Origin: Pseudotabrizicola alkalilacus
Lineage (GTDB): Bacteria > Pseudomonadota > Alphaproteobacteria > Rhodobacterales > Rhodobacteraceae
Assembly (NCBI RefSeq): GCF_003443995.1
Contig: NZ_QWEY01000003.1
Coordinates: forward strand, 186,001 to 250,000
Direction: 5' to 3'
DNA length: 64,000 nucleotides
The position numbers and the translations under genes were made by a program. The first letter of the stretch is position 1. The number at the start of each line of letters is the position of its first letter. Shown piece by piece: positions 11,970 to 20,902 of the stretch. The notes under the pieces are model-generated. The model had not been told where the DNA came from and did not search any database. It saw only the letters and a list, made by a program, of their open reading frames with translations.

Positions 11970-13199
11970 TCAGGCCGACAGCTCGGCACGATTCAGCGCA
12001 CAATGTCCCCAGAGCTGATCCATCGCCCTGACAAGGGCATCAATCTGCCCGAAATCATGCACCGGCGATGGCGTCAGGCGCAGCCGTTCGGTGCCGCGCG
12101 GCACGGTCGGATAGTTGATCGGCTGCACATAAACCCCGAACTGATCCAGCAACATGTCAGACAGCATCTTGCAATGGGTGGGGTTGCCGACATGCACAGG
12201 CACAATATGCGACCCGCAATCAATGATCGGCAGGCCCAGCCCCTTGAGCCGCATCTTCAGCGTGCTGGCATAGGCCTGCTGCAGATCGCGCAGTTTCTGG
12301 CCCTCGGCGGTCTTCAGAAAGGCCACACTGGCGGCCGCTCCGGCGGCCACGGCGGGCGGCAAAGAGGTGGTGAAAATGAACCCCGGCGCATAGGACCGGA
12401 CCGCATCCACCATCTTCGCACTTGCAGCAATATAGCCACCAAACACACCAAAAGCCTTGGCCAGCGTGGCGTTGATAATGTCGATCCGGTGCATCTGGTG
12501 ATCGCGCTCGGCCACCCCTGCGCCGCGCGGGCCATACATGCCCACGGCGTGCACTTCGTCCAGATAGGTCAGCGCGCCGAACTCTTCTGCCAGATCGCAG
12601 ATCTCTGCGATCGGGCCGAAATCACCGTCCATCGAATAGATCGATTCGAAGGCGATCAGCTTGGGCGCATCCGGGTCATCGGCCGCCAGCAGCTCACGCA
12701 GATGGGCCACATCATTGTGCCGGAAAATCCGCTTCAGCCCGCCGCCACGCCGCACGCCTTCGATCATGCTCGCATGGTTCAGCGCGTCGGAATAGATGAT
12801 CAGACCGGGGAAAATCTGGCGCAGCGTCGAAAGCGTGGCATCATTGGCGATATAGGCACTGGTAAACACCAGCGCCGCCTCTTTGCGATGCAGATCGGCG
12901 AGCTCCGCCTCCAGCCGGTTGTGATAGACCGTGGTGCCCGAGATGTTGCGGGTGCCGCCCGACCCGGCCCCCGTCGCCTCCAGCGCCTCGTGCATCGCTT
13001 TCAGCACCACCGGGTGCTGCCCCATGCCAAGGTAATCATTGCCGCACCAGACGGTGATATCCTTCTTGCTGCCATCGGGACGGGTCCAGACCGCGTGCGG
13101 AAACTGGCCGTTCTGCCGCTCGATATCGATAAAGGTGCGGTAGCGGCCTTCATCGTGCAGGCGCTGCAGGGCGGTGTCGAGGGCGGCATCATAACGCAT
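11970..13199 (-). CDS. hemA: 5-aminolevulinate synthase
   Basis: This 409-residue PLP enzyme makes 5-aminolevulinate from glycine and succinyl-CoA, the first step of haem and (bacterio)chlorophyll synthesis in alphaproteobacteria. The glycine-rich [26 protein letters not shown] with the PLP-pairing Asp, and the Schiff-base Lys in [10 protein letters not shown] are all present. The start at 13199 has GGAGAAG upstream. The frame is open 34 further codons, but that region holds an inverted repeat. An FNR-type box lies about 100 bases upstream, consistent with oxygen control. Confidence 0.96.
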   Translation of the reverse strand: MRYDAALDTALQRLHDEGRYRTFIDIERQNGQFPHAVWTRPDGSKKDITVWCGNDYLGMGQHPVVLKAMHEALEATGAGSGGTRNISGTTVYHNRLEAELADLHRKEAALVFTSAYIANDATLSTLRQIFPGLIIYSDALNHASMIEGVRRGGGLKRIFRHNDVAHLRELLAADDPDAPKLIAFESIYSMDGDFGPIAEICDLAEEFGALTYLDEVHAVGMYGPRGAGVAERDHQMHRIDIINATLAKAFGVFGGYIAASAKMVDAVRSYAPGFIFTTSLPPAVAAGAAASVAFLKTAEGQKLRDLQQAYASTLKMRLKGLGLPIIDCGSHIVPVHVGNPTHCKMLSDMLLDQFGVYVQPINYPTVPRGTERLRLTPSPVHDFGQIDALVRAMDQLWGHCALNRAELSA

Positions 13200-13255
13200 C
13201 GGGTCTTCTCCGTAACACCCCCGCGCGTCAGACTGCGGGGGAGAGTTGCATGCAG

Positions 13256-13280
13256 GTCTTGCCCTTATATCAGGCAAGAC
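13256..13280. promoter_or_regulatory. Inverted repeat in the hemA leader
   Basis: GTCTTGCC-N9-GGCAAGAC, perfect 8-bp arms, lies 57-81 bases upstream of the hemA start. It could be an operator or an mRNA hairpin. No known regulator site was recognised. Confidence 0.45.
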
Positions 13281-13294
13281 GGCGGCGGGCTGCC

Positions 13295-13308
13295 TTGACA
13301 TGCATCAA
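13295..13308. promoter_or_regulatory. FNR/FnrL-type box upstream of hemA
   Basis: TTGACATGCATCAA matches TTGAT-N4-ATCAA with one mismatch. Its centre is about 102 bases before the hemA start. FnrL control of hemA is established in Rhodobacter sphaeroides. Its use here is inferred. Confidence 0.55.
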
Positions 13309-13386
13309 AAACACAGGATTTGGAAACAGGTCAATTTGACGCCCCTTCCCGCTCTGTCTGCACGCACCGGCGCCGCACGCCTGCGG

Positions 13387-13818
13387 CTATTGCGAGGGTG
13401 CAACCTCCAGCACAACAACACAAGGCGTTTGGGCCTTGCGCGCGCCGTCACAGGCCGCAAGAGCCGCCGTCCGCGCGGCCTCGGCATCAGGCAGATCGCC
13501 CAACGCCACGGCAGAAGGCACCGCCGATCCGTCCCGCACAAAACCTTCGTCCGGCGACACGGCCAGCGCGGCATGCCCGGTGCGGCTGGTCACAAACAGC
13601 GACAGCGCCTGATCATTCGAGGCCACCAGCCGCAGCGTGGACAGCTCTTCGGGCGTCAGGAACGGGTGCAGATGCAGGCTGACCGCCGATCCGCCATTCA
13701 CCCCGGTTTCAACCGGCACCACCTGCGTCTCTGCCTGCGTCTGCGCCTGCGCAATCGCTGCGCCAGCGACAAGCGCCGCCCCCAGAACGCCCGCTTTCAT
13801 CATCACTGTCTTGCCCAT
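13387..13818 (-). CDS. Secreted hypothetical protein upstream of hemA
   Basis: This 143-residue protein has a clear Sec signal (MGKTVMMKAGVLGAALVAGA, cleavage near AQA at about residue 25). The mature part has no recognised domain, no membrane segment and two cysteines (AACDG and TPCVVV) that could form a disulfide. AGGAGG lies four to five bases before the start. It is co-oriented with hemA, whose leader begins just after its stop, so read-through into hemA is possible. Function unknown. Confidence 0.75.
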   Translation of the reverse strand: MGKTVMMKAGVLGAALVAGAAIAQAQTQAETQVVPVETGVNGGSAVSLHLHPFLTPEELSTLRLVASNDQALSLFVTSRTGHAALAVSPDEGFVRDGSAVPSAVALGDLPDAEAARTAALAACDGARKAQTPCVVVLEVAPSQ

Positions 13819-13950
13819 AAGTCCTCCTTTGGCCTTCCGGCATCGTCAATCTTTGCCGGGATTTACCGCAACCCCGCCCCTCTGGACAGTGGCTTGCATC
13901 CTGTTACGGTCGGTCAACCGTTCACTTTCTGTAGAGAAGCGAAAGAAATC

Positions 13951-15321
13951 ATGTCTCTGGACACAGTCCTCGCCCGTATCGACGCCGATCTGGACCAGTC
14001 GCTCGACCGGCTGCTCGATCTGTTGCGCATCCCGTCAATCTCCACCGATCCGGCCTACAAACCCGACTGCGCCCGTGCCGCCGACTGGCTGGTGGAGGAG
14101 CTGACATCGCTGGGCTTTGACGCCTCCAGCCGTCCGACGCCGGGGCATCCGATGGTGGTGGCGCATGGCGGCGAGGGGGAAAAACACCTGCTGTTCTACG
14201 GCCATTACGATGTGCAGCCCGTCGATCCGCTGGAGCTGTGGGACCGTGATCCGTTCGACCCCGAGGTGCAGGATACCGCCAAAGGCCGGGTGATCCGCGC
14301 CCGCGGGTCCGCCGATGACAAGGGCCAGCTGATGACCTTTGTCGAGGCCTGCCGCGCGTGGAAGGCGGTGCATGGCACCCTGCCCGGCAAGCTCACGATC
14401 TTTCTCGAAGGCGAGGAAGAATCCGGCTCGCCCAGCCTGATCCCCTTCATGCAGGACAATGCCGCCGAACTGAAAGCCGACATCGCCCTGATCTGTGATA
14501 CTGGCATGTTCGAGGATGACACCCCCGCCATCGTCACCATGCTGCGCGGGCTTTTGGGTGAAGAGATCACGATCCACGGCCCCGACAAGGATCTGCACTC
14601 CGGCATGTATGGCGGCGCTGCGATCAACCCGATCCGGGTGCTGACCCGTATCTTGGGCGGATTGCATGACGATCAGGGCCGGGTCACGGTGCCGCAGTTC
14701 TACGACGGTGTGCAGGAGTTGCCCGACGCGATCCGCGCCCAATGGCAGGCGCTGTCTTTTGACCACGGCAAATTCCTGGGCGATGTCGGCCTCTCGCAGC
14801 CTGCAGGCGAGCAGGACCGCACGCCGCTGGAAATGCTGTGGTCGCGCCCCACCGCCGAAATAAACGGCATCTGGGGCGGCTACACCGGACAGGGGTTCAA
14901 GACCGTGCTGCCCGCGCAGGCCCATGCCAAGGTCTCGTTCCGTCTGGTCGCAGGCCAGGACCCCGATGCCCTGCGCCGCCACTTCCGCGCCTGGGTGCAG
15001 GATCAGCTGCCCGCCGATTGCACCGTGACCTTCCACGACCACGGCAACAGCCCGGCGGGCGTGATGTCGGTCACCGCCCCGGCGTTCGACGCGGCACGTC
15101 AGGCCCTGACCGATGAATGGGGCAAACCCGCCGCCTTTGTCGGCTGCGGCGGCTCGATCCCGATTGCGGGCTATTTCAAGACCTATCTGGGGATGGACGC
15201 CATGCTGATCGGCTTTGGCCGCGACGATGACCAGATCCACAGCCCGAACGAGAAATACGATCTGGAGTCGTTCCACAAAGGCATCCGCTCCTGGGCACGG
15301 GTGCTGGACCGGCTGGCGTAG
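13951..15321 (+). CDS. M20 family dipeptidase
   Basis: This 456-residue cytoplasmic metallopeptidase has the di-zinc ligands of the M20 family: His in GHYDVQPVDP, the bridging Asp in RGSADDKGQ, the catalytic Glu pair in EGEEESGSP, Asp in LICDTGMF and the late His in DDQIHSPNE. The dimerisation domain occupies roughly residues 200-360. It resembles the CNDP/DapE-like dipeptidase group, and the substrate is unknown. The start was set at 13951 with the weak site AGAGAAG upstream. The frame is open far upstream, but that overlaps the oppositely oriented secreted gene. Confidence 0.9.
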   Translation: MSLDTVLARIDADLDQSLDRLLDLLRIPSISTDPAYKPDCARAADWLVEELTSLGFDASSRPTPGHPMVVAHGGEGEKHLLFYGHYDVQPVDPLELWDRDPFDPEVQDTAKGRVIRARGSADDKGQLMTFVEACRAWKAVHGTLPGKLTIFLEGEEESGSPSLIPFMQDNAAELKADIALICDTGMFEDDTPAIVTMLRGLLGEEITIHGPDKDLHSGMYGGAAINPIRVLTRILGGLHDDQGRVTVPQFYDGVQELPDAIRAQWQALSFDHGKFLGDVGLSQPAGEQDRTPLEMLWSRPTAEINGIWGGYTGQGFKTVLPAQAHAKVSFRLVAGQDPDALRRHFRAWVQDQLPADCTVTFHDHGNSPAGVMSVTAPAFDAARQALTDEWGKPAAFVGCGGSIPIAGYFKTYLGMDAMLIGFGRDDDQIHSPNEKYDLESFHKGIRSWARVLDRLA

Positions 15322-15333
15322 CTTTTGCGGAAA

Positions 15334-15410
15334 GGCCGGGGGGCGGTCTGCCCCCCGGCCAATGGGTTTCTCGGACGCCGACACCAGTCGGCTACCTCAG
15401 GGATATTTAG
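15334..15410 (+). repeat. GGATATTT-type intergenic repeat, copy A with hairpin
   Basis: An 11-bp perfect stem GGCCGGGGGGC-GGTCT-GCCCCCCGGCC (15334-15360) is followed 40 bases later by GGGATATTTAGGA. The same hairpin-then-GGATATTT order occurs at 31286-31231 on the other strand. The stem sits 12 bases past the dipeptidase stop and could terminate it. Confidence 0.65.
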
Positions 15411-15426
15411 GATTAGGAACAGAGGA

Positions 15427-15882
15427 ATGGGGCAAGGCGTGGTGTTTGATATCCGGACGGCAGAGTCAGCAGATTATGCGGAATGGTCAAGGCTGTGGCA
15501 CGCATATCTCACGTTTTATGAGGTCGACCTTGCGCCCGACATCACAGCGGCGACCTGGGCGCGGATCCTTGATCCTGCGCACCGGATGCAGTGCCGCATG
15601 GCGTTTGATGGGGCAACGGCCCTTGGCTTTGCCATTCACCACCCGCATTGCTCGACCTGGGTGGCGGCGGATGATGTCTATCTGGAAGACCTGTTTGTGT
15701 CAGCCGAGGCGCGCGGGCGCGGTGTGGGCCGGGCGCTGATCGAGGATCTGATCGCCCTCGGCCAGCAGGCCGGCTGGCACCGGCTGTACTGGCACACCAA
15801 CCGCGACAATGCGCAAGCGCGCAAACTGTACGACAGCTATTGTCAGGAAGACGGCCATATCCGCTATCGTCTGGCGCTATAG
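15427..15882 (+). CDS. GNAT family N-acetyltransferase
   Basis: This 151-residue protein has the GNAT core: beta strands around DVYLEDLFVSAEARGRGVGRALIE, where the R-G-x-G-x-G/A acetyl-CoA loop is intact, and the terminal WHTNRDNAQARKLYDS motif. The substrate is unknown. The start at 15427 follows AGGA by eight bases, directly after repeat copy A. Its stop shares CTATAG with the stop of the opposing gene at 15877, so the two overlap tail to tail by six bases. Confidence 0.85.
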   Translation: MGQGVVFDIRTAESADYAEWSRLWHAYLTFYEVDLAPDITAATWARILDPAHRMQCRMAFDGATALGFAIHHPHCSTWVAADDVYLEDLFVSAEARGRGVGRALIEDLIALGQQAGWHRLYWHTNRDNAQARKLYDSYCQEDGHIRYRLAL

Positions 15883-16218
15883 ATCGCCATAGCGACCGGC
15901 GCGGACAAAGCCGCTGTCTTCACGAAAGCGCAGGCCGGTGCCATCGCTGTCAACCTCGGCGCAGATCGGGCGCTTGCCCGACCAGCTTTCGCAGTAGCGG
16001 TTGTCATCGACGCTCCACTCGCCCCAGCCTCCGGCCCGGACCGTGCGGCCATCGTCAAGGAAATACTGCGCAACACCTTCGGGAAACACCACCACGCGCG
16101 AGGTCAGCGCGTCGGCGATCTGCCCACCGGACAGGGTTTCCCACCCGCCCGGCGGCGGCCCCGACTCGGCCAGCGCCAGCCCCGGCCAGACCATGCACAG
16201 CATCACCAATCGCCGCAT
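15877..16218 (-). CDS. Small secreted hypothetical protein
   Basis: This 113-residue protein has a signal peptide (MRRLVMLCMVWPGLALA, cleavage before ESG). The mature domain is rich in beta-forming segments (RVVVFPEGVAQYFLDDGRTV, GGWGEWSVDDNRYCESW) with two cysteines spaced nine residues apart. It resembles periplasmic proteins seen across Rhodobacterales, but I assign no family. A GGGGG site is upstream of the start. It diverges from purB, and the intervening 78 bases must hold both promoters. Confidence 0.75.
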   Translation of the reverse strand: MRRLVMLCMVWPGLALAESGPPPGGWETLSGGQIADALTSRVVVFPEGVAQYFLDDGRTVRAGGWGEWSVDDNRYCESWSGKRPICAEVDSDGTGLRFREDSGFVRAGRYGDL

Positions 16219-16296
16219 CCGGCCCCCTTTGCCTTGCGTCACGCACCTGCACAGTCTAAGGGGTCCGCGCGCCCCCTTTCCAATGATAGGTTCGTG

Positions 16297-17601
16297 ATGA
16301 TCCCGCGTTATTCCCGCCCCGAGATGGTGGCCCTCTGGTCGCCCGCCACGAAATTCCGCATCTGGTTCGAGATCGAGGCCCATGCCTGCGACGCAATGGC
16401 AGAGCTTGGCGTGATCCCGAAAGCCAATGCCGAAGCGGTGTGGCGCGCGAAAGATGTCGAATTCGATGTCGCCCGGATCGACGAGATCGAAGCGGTCACC
16501 AAACATGATGTCATCGCCTTTCTGACCCATCTGGCCGAGCATATCGGCGCGGATGACGCGCGTTTTGTGCATCAGGGCATGACCAGCTCCGACGTGCTCG
16601 ACACCACGCTGAACGTGCAGCTGGTGCGCGCCGCCGATCTGCTGCTGGCGGGGATGGACCGGGTGCTGGCCGCGCTCAAGACCCGCGCGCTGGAGCATAA
16701 GGATACCGTCCGCATCGGCCGCAGCCATGGCATCCATGCCGAGCCGACCACCATGGGCCTGACCTTTGCCCGGTTCTACGCCGAGATGGCGCGTGGCCGC
16801 GCGCGTCTGGTCAATGCCCGGGCCGAAGTCGCCACCGGCGCGATTTCCGGCGCTGTCGGCACCTTCGCCAACATTGACCCGCGCGTCGAAGAGCATGTCT
16901 GCGCCCAGCTGGGCCTGACGCCCGAGACGATCTCCACCCAAGTCATCCCGCGCGACCGGCATGCGATGTTCTTTGCCACGCTGGGGGTGATTGCCAGCAG
17001 CATCGAAAACATCGCCACCGAATTCCGCCACATGCAGCGCACCGAAGTGCTGGAGGCGGAGGAGTTTTTCTCGCCCGGTCAAAAGGGCAGCTCGGCGATG
17101 CCGCACAAGCGCAATCCGGTGCTGACCGAGAATCTGACCGGCCTTGCCCGGCTGGTCCGCATGGCCGTAGTGCCCGCGATGGAGAATGTGGCGCTGTGGC
17201 ATGAGCGCGACATCAGCCATTCAAGCGTGGAACGCGCCATCGGGCCAGACGCCACCATCACGCTGGATTTCGCCCTGCACCGTCTGGCAAATGTTGTCGA
17301 GAAACTGGTGGTTTACCCGGAAAACATGATGCGGAACATGAACAAGTTCCGCGGTCTGGTGATGAGCCAGCGGGTGCTGCTGGCGCTGACTCAGGCCGGC
17401 GTCTCGCGCGAAGACAGCTACCGTCTGGTGCAAAGAAACGCCATGAAGGTCTGGGAACAAGGCGCTGATTTCAAAACCGAATTGCTCAAAGATGCTGAGG
17501 TTCTGGCGGCCCTGACCCCCGAACAGATCGAGGAAAAGTTCGACCTTGGCTATCATACCAAGCATGTCGACACGATCTTTGCCCGGGTTTTCGGCGCGTA
17601 A
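16297..17601 (+). CDS. purB: Adenylosuccinate lyase
   Basis: This 434-residue enzyme acts twice in purine synthesis, releasing fumarate from SAICAR and from adenylosuccinate. It shows the fumarase/aspartase superfamily pattern: TSSDVLDTTLNVQL, the catalytic-His region RSHGIHAEPTTMG, and the signature loop GSSAMPHKRNPV with the catalytic Ser. The start at 16297 has a weak AGG upstream. The longer open frame to 16234 overlaps the divergent gene's promoter. It is the short bacterial type, as in Bacillus and other alphaproteobacteria. Confidence 0.97.
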   Translation: MIPRYSRPEMVALWSPATKFRIWFEIEAHACDAMAELGVIPKANAEAVWRAKDVEFDVARIDEIEAVTKHDVIAFLTHLAEHIGADDARFVHQGMTSSDVLDTTLNVQLVRAADLLLAGMDRVLAALKTRALEHKDTVRIGRSHGIHAEPTTMGLTFARFYAEMARGRARLVNARAEVATGAISGAVGTFANIDPRVEEHVCAQLGLTPETISTQVIPRDRHAMFFATLGVIASSIENIATEFRHMQRTEVLEAEEFFSPGQKGSSAMPHKRNPVLTENLTGLARLVRMAVVPAMENVALWHERDISHSSVERAIGPDATITLDFALHRLANVVEKLVVYPENMMRNMNKFRGLVMSQRVLLALTQAGVSREDSYRLVQRNAMKVWEQGADFKTELLKDAEVLAALTPEQIEEKFDLGYHTKHVDTIFARVFGA

Positions 17602-17707
17602 CGAAAGCGTGACCGGCGGGGGATTGCCCCTCGCCGGAAACCGGCTTGCTGCGGAAAAATCTGTGCTACCTTTGGGGTTCAGCCAACACCCATGGGAAGG
17701 ACGACCG

Positions 17708-17869
17708 ATGAAGACCAGGATCACCACCGCCGTCATTGCGCTCATGCTGCTGCCGTCGATGTCGATGGCCTATTGCTCCGGCCACAAAGAGATCACCGCC
17801 TCCTCCTGCACGGATGGCATGAGCTGGGATCAGGCCAAGGGCGAATGCACGCTCACCCCCACGACCTGA
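17708..17869 (+). CDS. 53-residue secreted cysteine-containing protein
   Basis: A short gene with AAGGAC seven bases upstream of its ATG. Residues 1-21 are a typical signal peptide ending SMSMA. The mature 32 residues (YCSGHKEITASSC, then TDGMSWDQAKGEC) carry three cysteines, an arrangement loosely like a chitin-binding peritrophin fragment. Function unknown. It lies between purB and the FliG-like gene in the same direction. Confidence 0.7.
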   Translation: MKTRITTAVIALMLLPSMSMAYCSGHKEITASSCTDGMSWDQAKGECTLTPTT

Positions 17870-17949
17870 AGCCCGCCGTCAGGATGTAATCCGTCCTTAA
17901 CCCCGGCGTGGCACCCTGTCTGAGCAGACTGTCCAGAACGGGGAATCGG

Positions 17950-19032
17950 ATGTCGGATGAATTTGGCCATGCACTGGCGCGCATCACACCGGTCCAGCGC
18001 GCGGTATCGCTTGGCGGCCCACCGGGTGAACGCCGCCCGCCCACTTCGCGCGAAAAGGCGGCGATAATTGTGCGGCTGATGCTGTCAGAGGGCGGGTCGA
18101 TGCCGGTGGCCTCGCTGCCCGACCACATGCAGGCGGCACTGACCGAACAGATCGGCCAGATGCGTCTCGTTGACCGCAACACGCTGGCGCAGGTGGTTGA
18201 GGAATTCCTGACGGAGCTTGAAGAGGTGGGTCTGTCGTTTCCGGGCGGGATCGACGGCGCGCTGACCATGATGGATGGCCATATCAGCGCCACCGCAGCC
18301 AGCCGGTTGCGTCGCCTTGCCGGGGCCTCGGGCAAGGCGGATCCGTGGGACCGGCTGACCAACCTGCCCACCGACCGTATTCTGCCCGTGCTGGAGGCGG
18401 AAAGCATCGAGGTCGCCGCCGTGATGCTGTCGAAACTGCCGGTGCCAAAGGCCGCCGAACTGCTGGGCCGCCTGCCGGGGGAAAAGGCGCGGCGCGTGGC
18501 CTATGCGGTGTCGATGACCGGCCATGTCGATCCCGAAACCGTGCGCCGCATCGGGGTATCACTGGCCACCCAGCTGGATGCGCAGCCAGCCCGCGCCTTT
18601 GACGCCGGGCCGGTGGAACGGGTGGGCGCTATCCTCAACGTCTCGACCGCTGCCACGCGGGATGATGTGCTGCTCGGGCTGGATGCCGAAGATGCCGATT
18701 TCGCCGAACAGGTGCGCAAGGCGATCTTTACCTTCGCCCATATCCCGGCCCGCATCATGCCGCGCGACATTCCGAAAATCGTGCGCATGGTCGATGCCGC
18801 CGTGCTGGTGACCGCCTTTACCGCCGCACAAGCCCACCCGAAACAGGCCCCGGCTGTCGAATTCATTCTGGCCAACATGTCGCAACGCATGGCGCAATCG
18901 CTGCGCGAAGAGATGGCGGCGCGCGGCAAGGTCAAGGAAAAAGACGCCGAAGAGGCGATGACCGCCATCGTCACCACCATCCGTCAGCTCGAAGGCGCGG
19001 GCGAAATCGTCATGAACCGCGAAGAGGATTGA
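17950..19032 (+). CDS. FliG-like protein, orphan
   Basis: This 360-residue cytoplasmic protein has middle and C-terminal regions that follow flagellar motor switch FliG: an N/middle part (SREKAAIIVRLMLSEG, ESIEVAAVMLSKLPVPKAAELLGRLPGEKARRVAYAV) and a C-domain ending FILANMSQRMAQSLREEM and AIVTTIRQLEGAGEIVM. The torque helix region reads FAHIPARIMPRDIPKIVRMVD, where canonical FliG has FEDI...LDDRSIQ, so several charged torque residues are missing. No flagellar gene is nearby. It may be a divergent motor component or have a repurposed role. Confidence 0.8.
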   Translation: MSDEFGHALARITPVQRAVSLGGPPGERRPPTSREKAAIIVRLMLSEGGSMPVASLPDHMQAALTEQIGQMRLVDRNTLAQVVEEFLTELEEVGLSFPGGIDGALTMMDGHISATAASRLRRLAGASGKADPWDRLTNLPTDRILPVLEAESIEVAAVMLSKLPVPKAAELLGRLPGEKARRVAYAVSMTGHVDPETVRRIGVSLATQLDAQPARAFDAGPVERVGAILNVSTAATRDDVLLGLDAEDADFAEQVRKAIFTFAHIPARIMPRDIPKIVRMVDAAVLVTAFTAAQAHPKQAPAVEFILANMSQRMAQSLREEMAARGKVKEKDAEEAMTAIVTTIRQLEGAGEIVMNREED

Positions 19033-19093
19033 TCCCGCCCCCATCTTGTGAACCCCCGCCCCGCAGGGTAGCGTCCGCGCCAAAGGATGCCTC

Positions 19094-19978
19094 ATGACCC
19101 TGCCGACCCTCAAAGACACCAAAAGCGGCATCCTTTTGATGATGCTAGCCATTTTCTGCTTTGCCGCGATGGATGCGGCGGCCAAGGGGTTGATCGCGCG
19201 CTATCCGGTGCCGCAGGTGGTCTGGGCGCGCTTTGCCGGGCAGGTGCTGATTGTGGCGCTGCTGCTGGGCCCGCGCCTGCCGGTGATGCTGCGCACGCAA
19301 TGGCCGGGGCTGCACCTGATCCGATCTGCCTGCCAGCTGGGGGCGATCGCCTGCTTTTTCTCGGCCCTGCCCCACATCGGTCTGGCCGAGGCGACGGCGC
19401 TGGCCGATCTGAACCCGGTGCTGATCACCCTTGGCGCCGCGCTGTTTCTGGGCGAGCGTCTGGGCCCCCGCCGTCTGGCAGGTGTGGTCGCCGCGCTGAT
19501 CGGTGCCTTGATCATCATCCGGCCCGGCCTGTCGGTCTTTACCCCTGCCGCGCTGCTGCCGCTGGCATCGGCGGCGTTCTATTCCGTCAACGCCCTGCTC
19601 ACCCGCCGGCTTGGCCCGCTGGAAACCGCCTGGACCCCGATGCTGCTCGCCGCCCTGTTCGGCATGGGTGTCACCACCCTGACCCTGCCCTTTGTCTGGG
19701 TGCCGGTCGCCATGGCCGACTGGCCGCTGTTTGCGCTGATCGGCATTCTGGGCAGCGCCGCACAGCTGGCGCTGATCCGCGCCTTTACCCTGGCCGAGGC
19801 GGGCAGCGTTGCGCCCTTTGCCTATGTCGGGCTGATCTTTGCCACCGGCTGGGGCTATGTTCTGTATAACGAGGTGCCGGATCTGCCGACGGTCATCGGT
19901 GCGCTTGTGATCGTGGTGGCGGGTCTTTATGTCTGGCATCGCGAAACAAGGGTGCATGGCGCATCCAGAACGCGCTGA
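19094..19978 (+). CDS. DMT superfamily (EamA) transporter
   Basis: This 294-residue inner-membrane protein has about ten hydrophobic segments in two EamA repeats (approximately residues 12-140 and 150-282). Typical marks are LSALPHIGLAEATAL-like and LNPVLITLGAALFLGERLG in repeat one and APFAYVGLIFATGWGYVLYNEVP in repeat two. The substrate is unknown. AAAGGA lies eight bases before the start. The acyltransferase gene follows after 10 bases, so the two are likely co-transcribed. Confidence 0.9.
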   Translation: MTLPTLKDTKSGILLMMLAIFCFAAMDAAAKGLIARYPVPQVVWARFAGQVLIVALLLGPRLPVMLRTQWPGLHLIRSACQLGAIACFFSALPHIGLAEATALADLNPVLITLGAALFLGERLGPRRLAGVVAALIGALIIIRPGLSVFTPAALLPLASAAFYSVNALLTRRLGPLETAWTPMLLAALFGMGVTTLTLPFVWVPVAMADWPLFALIGILGSAAQLALIRAFTLAEAGSVAPFAYVGLIFATGWGYVLYNEVPDLPTVIGALVIVVAGLYVWHRETRVHGASRTR

Positions 19979-19988
19979 CGCAGGACAC

Positions 19989-20885
19989 ATGGCCCACACC
20001 GACACCCCAAAATCACCCCCCCAAAAGGCCGGCAGCTGGGGCCAGTGGCTGACCGACCGTGCCATCCGCACGGTGATCTGGCTGCTGCTTGCCCTGCCCT
20101 ATCGCTGGCGGGTGCCGCTGTGCGGCTGGGTCATGGCGCGCATCGTCGCCCCGCTGGCGGGTTGGCCGCAACGCATCCGCGACAACCTCGCCCTGACCCT
20201 GCCCGACCTGCCCGCAGCCCAGATCGACCGCATGGTGGCGCGCGTGCCGGAAAACATCGGCCGCACCGTGATCGAGATCTATTCAGGGGCCGAGTTCATC
20301 GCCCGCACCACCGAACTGCCCTTAACCGGCGACGGCGTGGCCGCGCTGGAGGCGGCCCATGCCGCCAAGCGCCCGGTCATCCTCGCCACCGGGCATTTCG
20401 GCAATTACGATGCCGTGCGCGCCGCGCTGATCGCACGCGGCTATTCGCTGGGCGCACTCTATCGCCCGATGTCAAATCCGTGGTTCAACGATCATTACGT
20501 GCAGGCCATCGGCACCATCGGCCAGCCGCTGTTTGAACGTGGGCGGCAGGGCATGGGGCAGATGCTCAAGCACCTGCGCGGCGGCGGCATGCTGGGCATC
20601 CTGCCCGATCAGCGCATGCAAAAGGGTGTGAAGCTGACATTTTTCGGCAAAGAGGCGCTGACCGCGCTGTCTGCCGCCGATATGGCGCTGAAATATGACG
20701 CGATGCTGATCCCGACCTATGCCATCCGTCAGCCCGATGGTCTGTCGTTTCAGATCGTGGTCGATCCGCCGATCCCGCCCTCGACACCCGAGATCATGAC
20801 GCAGGCGCTGAATGACAATCTGGAACGGCTGATCCGGCAATATCCTGAGCAATGGTTCTGGATACACCGCCGCTGGAAGCCCTGA
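19989..20885 (+). CDS. Lipid A biosynthesis-type (HtrB/LpxL) acyltransferase
   Basis: This protein of about 298 residues has an N-terminal membrane anchor (TVIWLLLALPYRWRVPLCGWV) and the H-x4-D acyltransferase motif in TGHFGNYDAVR. Further family blocks are GALYRPMSNPW and GGMLGILPDQR, and the C-terminus ends QYPEQWFWIHRRWKP. It probably adds a secondary acyl chain to lipid A or acylates an ornithine-type lipid at the inner membrane. The start is uncertain: 19989 has AGGA close by, and an ATG at 19956 inside the transporter end is also possible. Confidence 0.88.
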   Translation: MAHTDTPKSPPQKAGSWGQWLTDRAIRTVIWLLLALPYRWRVPLCGWVMARIVAPLAGWPQRIRDNLALTLPDLPAAQIDRMVARVPENIGRTVIEIYSGAEFIARTTELPLTGDGVAALEAAHAAKRPVILATGHFGNYDAVRAALIARGYSLGALYRPMSNPWFNDHYVQAIGTIGQPLFERGRQGMGQMLKHLRGGGMLGILPDQRMQKGVKLTFFGKEALTALSAADMALKYDAMLIPTYAIRQPDGLSFQIVVDPPIPPSTPEIMTQALNDNLERLIRQYPEQWFWIHRRWKP

Positions 20886-20902
20886 GGCCCGCCCTCAGCG
20901 CG

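Noticed and set aside
13246-13950. An N-terminal extension of the dipeptidase by 235 codons
   Set aside because: It would overlap the secreted gene at 13387-13818 on the other strand, which has a strong ribosome binding site. Homology to M20 enzymes begins only after 13951.
15325-15426. A longer GNAT protein starting at 15325
   Set aside because: The first 34 codons cross the hairpin and the GGATATTT repeat, and the start at 15427 has its own AGGA.
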